From an uncultured Fodinibius sp. (lineage in GTDB: Bacteria; Bacteroidota; Rhodothermia; Balneolales; Balneolaceae), in assembly GCA_913056235.1 (NCBI GenBank), contig CAJXMW010000008.1, positions 1-64,000 on the forward strand: DNA of 64,000 nucleotides, written 5' to 3'. The position numbers and the translations under genes are program-made. Below are positions 61,293 through 64,000 of this stretch, piece by piece. The notes under the pieces were generated by a model that had not been told where the DNA came from, did no database searches, and saw only the letters and a list, made by a program, of their open reading frames with translations. Position 1 is the first letter of the stretch. Each line of letters opens with the position of its first letter.

Positions 61293-62048
61293 TCAAAAAT
61301 ATCGACCGGCCCAGCTGGCCAGCACCTCTGCCACATATATGCTGTCTTCTTCATTCACAAGCAGGTGGTCGGCGTCATCAAGTGATACAAAGCTTTTGGG
61401 ATGGTGTGCCAGTTTGTAAATATGAGCAGCATTGTCAATACCTACTACCTGATCAACAGGGGAGTGGAATATCATTAGAGCACGCTTAAGATTGCGAATT
61501 GTTGAGTCCATCGATGCGGCTTCCAGGTCATCCAGGAACTGCTTCTTAATTGTAAAATCCCGTCCGGCCAGGGTAACGGTGGCTTCGCCTTTGTTTTCAA
61601 TTTCGTCGAGGTTGGCGCCAAAGTTCTTTTTTACATGTACCGGATCGCAAGGAGCTCCAATGGTGGCCACGGCTTTACTACCAACAATTTTAGAGGCTGC
61701 CTGTAGTACTGCTGCCCCGCCCAAAGAATGGCCAATGAGGATTTCAGGCTCAGCGTAGTCGGCCTCCATGAAGGAGGCGGCGGCAACAAGATCTTCTACA
61801 TTGGAAGAGAAATTGGTATCCGAAAAGTCACCCTCGCTTTCGCCGAGACCAGTAAAATCAAATCGAAAAACCCCGATGTCATTGTCTACCAGCGTCCGAC
61901 TAATATTTTTAACGGGTTTTAAGTTCTTGGAGCAGGTAAAACAGTGAGCAAATAGCGCCAGGGTGCGTGGTTGCTGTTCTGGCAAATCAATGTAGCCTAC
62001 CAGCTCATCTCCTTGAGCGCCTGTAAAGGTAATTTTTTGCGATCGCAT
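61293..62048 (-). CDS. alpha/beta hydrolase (serine hydrolase)
   Basis: 251 residues, no signal peptide. ALFAHCFTCSKNLKPVKNIS forms the oxyanion region, FRFDFTGLGESEGDFSDTNF follows, the nucleophile is GHSLGGAAV, the acid is in FHSPVDQVVGIDNA and the His in DDADHLLVNE. Relatives often carry an OsmC domain at the C-terminus; this one ends right after the hydrolase, so it is the stand-alone form. It diverges from the VOC gene. Confidence 0.87.
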   Translation of the reverse strand: MRSQKITFTGAQGDELVGYIDLPEQQPRTLALFAHCFTCSKNLKPVKNISRTLVDNDIGVFRFDFTGLGESEGDFSDTNFSSNVEDLVAAASFMEADYAEPEILIGHSLGGAAVLQAASKIVGSKAVATIGAPCDPVHVKKNFGANLDEIENKGEATVTLAGRDFTIKKQFLDDLEAASMDSTIRNLKRALMIFHSPVDQVVGIDNAAHIYKLAHHPKSFVSLDDADHLLVNEEDSIYVAEVLASWAGRYF

Positions 62049-62118
62049 AACAGGTATCTGATTTATATTTTATGAGTTAATTTATTTAAAAGAATACAAG
62101 AATAACTACTTTCTTACC

Positions 62119-62544
62119 ATGGCTGATCAAACTCCGCTTTTTCACTTGGCTTTTCCTGTGGCCGACCTCGACGAAACGTTGACTTTCTACCGCGATGTTC
62201 TGGGATGTGAAACTGGTCGTAGTTCAGATCAATGGATCGATTTTAATTTTTGGGGACATCAGGTAGTGGCTCACGTGAGTCCCGAGGAGGCAGGCAAATC
62301 GAGCATGAATGAGGTAGATGGACACGCGGTGCCAGCGAAGCACTTTGGGCTGATCCTGGAGTGGGAGCAGTGGGAAGAACTGGCTGAACGGCTACAAGAG
62401 GAAGGCGTTGATTTTATTATTGAACCCTATATCCGTTTTGAAGGTGAACCCGGAGAACAGGCGACTATGTTTTTCAAGGATCCCAGTGGCAATGCACTTG
62501 AGTTCAAGGCCTTCCGCAACAAAGAGCAGATTTTTGCAACCTAG
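62119..62544 (+). CDS. VOC-family protein (glyoxalase/dioxygenase fold)
   Basis: 141 residues. [20 protein letters not shown] is the first beta-alpha-beta module and [20 protein letters not shown] starts the second; [16 protein letters not shown] is the closing strand with the conserved Glu. Metal ligands at the first His, the second His and the final Glu are in place, so a metal-dependent lyase or dioxygenase is possible. Substrate unknown. Confidence 0.85.
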   Translation: MADQTPLFHLAFPVADLDETLTFYRDVLGCETGRSSDQWIDFNFWGHQVVAHVSPEEAGKSSMNEVDGHAVPAKHFGLILEWEQWEELAERLQEEGVDFIIEPYIRFEGEPGEQATMFFKDPSGNALEFKAFRNKEQIFAT

Positions 62545-62552
62545 TAGATCGT

Positions 62553-62608
62553 TACCACTAAGGCACTAAGTTACTAAGCTTCTTAATGTTCTTAGTGTCT
62601 TAGTGGTA
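62553..62608. repeat. inverted repeat, ACCACTAAGGCACTAAG type
   Basis: TACCACTAAGGCACTAAG (62553-62570) faces CTTAGTGTCTTAGTGGTA (62591-62608), 17 of 18 positions complementary. It fills the spacer between the VOC gene and the convergent ABC-F gene, ending 1 bp before the latter's stop codon. Confidence 0.7.
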
Positions 62609-62609
62609 T

Positions 62610-64000
62610 TTAATCGAATTCCTCCTCAATCTCCGTCATCTTCATGGCCAGCTCCTCCCACTCTGCATAGATGTCTTGCAGCTCCGATTTAAGCTTCTCA
62701 TATTCTTGTGATACCTCTTTGACCTGTTCCTCATCATCATAGAAATCTGACTGTGCCATCAGCTCCTCGATCTCATCCTTGCGGGCTTCGATCTGCTCAA
62801 TATTATCTTCCAGTGGTTCCATTTTCTCTTTGTAGGGTTTCAGGCGCTCGTGTTTACGCTGACGTTTTTGAGCTTCAATCCGCCGTTCTTCCTTGCGCGA
62901 CAATCCCGAGCTGTTCCTGGAATCTGAAGAAGACGTATCGAGTTCAGCTTTCTCGTGTTCTTCGCGCTCTTCCACTTTATCCAGATAGTAGCTAACATTG
63001 CCCAGAAAGGTATTGGTCTCATTGGGACGCACTTCGAGCGTTTTGTTGACGATGGGATCCAGGAAATCACGGTCGTGGGAGACAATGAGATAGGTGCCTT
63101 CGTATTGCTCCAGCGCTTGTTGCAGGATCTCCTTGGATTTCATATCCAGGTGGTTGGTGGGCTCATCAAAGATCATAAAGTTGGCCGGACGCATCAGCAT
63201 GCGTGCCAGGGCCAGACGGCTTTTTTCGCCGCCCGAGAGCACAGATACCTTTTTGAACACATCATCGCCCTGGAACAAAAAGCACCCCAAAATAGTACGC
63301 AGTTGCGTCTCATCAGCTTTAGGCGCCGCATCACGCATTATTTCAAAAACCGTTTTACTGATATCCAGCTCATCGGCTTGGTGCTGGGCAAAATAGGAGG
63401 TGGTCACATTATGTCCCGGTTCGCGGTTTCCTTGGTCAAAATCCTCGAGCCCGGCCATTACGCGAATGAGTGTAGATTTCCCCGCTCCGTTGGGACCCAC
63501 GATCGCTATTTTATCCTGGCGATCTACTGAGTAAGAGAGATCTTCAAACACCACATTACTTCCGTACTGTTTGCGGATGTTCTCCAACTTCATGACCACC
63601 GCGCCACTGCGCTCCGGTTGGGGAAACTGGAAGGAGATCTCCTCATCGCGTTCATCGAGTTCGATTTTGTCCATTTTTTCGAGCTTCTTGATCCGGCTCT
63701 GCACCTGCGCGGCCTTGCTGGCATTGTATCGAAATTTGTCAATGAACTCTTGGATCTCTTTGATTTCTTTTTGCTGGTTTTCGTAGGCCTTACGCCGGTG
63801 TTCCAGGTACTCAGCGTGTTTCTCCTCGTAATATTCATAATTACCCGAATAGTCCAGCAGATCTCCATTGTCTAAGGCCAGAGTACGATTGGTGATTTTG
63901 TTCAGGAAAGCCTTGTCGTGCGATACGATGACAACTGCACCCTCGTAGTTGCCCAGAAATTGTTCAATCCAACGGAGCGATTCGATATCCAGGTGATTTG
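62610..64000 (-). CDS. ABC-F family ATPase (5' end outside window)
   Basis: Twin-domain cytoplasmic ABC protein; ABC-F proteins act on stalled ribosomes. The frame stays open to the window edge, where the sequence is inside the first ABC unit (D-loop NHLDIESL, then VVIVSHDKAFLNKIT). The charged linker follows (RRKAYENQQKEIKEIQEFID, KFRYNASKAAQVQSRIKKLE), then the second ABC unit with GPNGAGKSTLIRVM, SGGEKSRLALARML and FMIFDEPTNHLDMKSKE, and a C-terminal coiled coil rich in Glu and Lys. A GTG at 63704 is internal, not the start. Target unknown; the linker length suggests the Uup/YheS type. Confidence 0.93.
   Translation of the reverse strand, partial: NHLDIESLRWIEQFLGNYEGAVVIVSHDKAFLNKITNRTLALDNGDLLDYSGNYEYYEEKHAEYLEHRRKAYENQQKEIKEIQEFIDKFRYNASKAAQVQSRIKKLEKMDKIELDERDEEISFQFPQPERSGAVVMKLENIRKQYGSNVVFEDLSYSVDRQDKIAIVGPNGAGKSTLIRVMAGLEDFDQGNREPGHNVTTSYFAQHQADELDISKTVFEIMRDAAPKADETQLRTILGCFLFQGDDVFKKVSVLSGGEKSRLALARMLMRPANFMIFDEPTNHLDMKSKEILQQALEQYEGTYLIVSHDRDFLDPIVNKTLEVRPNETNTFLGNVSYYLDKVEEREEHEKAELDTSSSDSRNSSGLSRKEERRIEAQKRQRKHERLKPYKEKMEPLEDNIEQIEARKDEIEELMAQSDFYDDEEQVKEVSQEYEKLKSELQDIYAEWEELAMKMTEIEEEFD

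Noticed and set aside
63590-63704. Start of the ABC-F gene at GTG 63704
   Set aside because: The same frame continues upstream to the window edge with good ABC-F linker and first ABC domain sequence.

Overview
The window is an ordinary, gene-dense chromosomal segment of a bacterium from the Bacteroidota/Balneolota/Rhodothermota side of the FCB group. A member of the Balneolaceae is my best guess, inferred from gene families and not proven. Points in favour: DUF2851, DUF3078, DUF4199, BatA-type and FadL-type envelope proteins; a lamin-tail surface protein with a FlgD-like/sorting-like C-terminus; a membrane pyrophosphatase; few Shine-Dalgarno sequences; several TAnnTTTG boxes upstream of genes, like the Bacteroidota -7 promoter element; and intergenic spaces filled with many small dispersed repeats.

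Layout. 1-110: 3' end of a 5S rRNA and its terminator. 157-2161: tgt diverges from a dolichol-phosphate-mannose-type glycosyltransferase. 2361-7877: a tight eight-gene lipid/envelope operon running accA, thioesterase, DUF2085, DUF4199, CPBP protease, DUF2007, cdsA and dipeptide epimerase. 7874-12002: DoxX/MauE-like protein, TIGR01777 epimerase and a large lipoprotein. 12116-21250: BatA-like VWA protein, a membrane protein, hflX, a CBS protein, a 996-residue TPR protein and aroA. 21336-23943: hsp20 with a sigma-54-like promoter, then dnaK. 24150-24515: a decayed nadB-nadA remnant. 24594-26934: tsaD convergent with rnhA-pyrF. 27059-29683: SGNH hydrolase and FadL porin. 29921-31522: methyltransferase and an unknown protein. 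31644-36269 (minus strand): tRNA-Gln, prs, rplY, pth, hppA. 36322-39484: DUF2851, YtxH-like, PyrR-like and DUF3078 genes. 39594-43496: ALDH7, SpoU methyltransferase, PIN-PhoH. 43502-45854: an ABC exporter pair flanked by two similar repeat arrays. 45860-47911: HI0933 flavoprotein and murI. 48015-53642: a 1875-residue multi-LTD surface protein, preceded by a strongly structured intergenic RNA candidate. 53913-57104: small PH-like protein, asd, glyS. 57264-57311: a REPIN-like double hairpin with GTAG feet. 57347-59709: SdpR/SdpI-like pair plus hydrolase with a perfect 20-bp operator. 59805-62544: SDR, Cu/Zn SOD, hydrolase, VOC protein. 62610-64000: an ABC-F ATPase cut by the window edge.

Most genes are housekeeping: tRNA modification and charging, translation quality control, fatty-acid and phospholipid synthesis, aromatic and lysine-family amino-acid synthesis, peptidoglycan precursors, chaperones. 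I found no phage, no CRISPR array, no intact insertion sequence and no clear new defence system. The most informative non-routine signals are the nadB-nadA remnant, the structured RNA candidate at 53723-53870, the GTAG-footed REP-like elements, the repeat arrays bracketing the ABC pair, and a Tgt that has lost two zinc-ligand cysteines. All family calls were made by eye from protein motifs; no database search was run.
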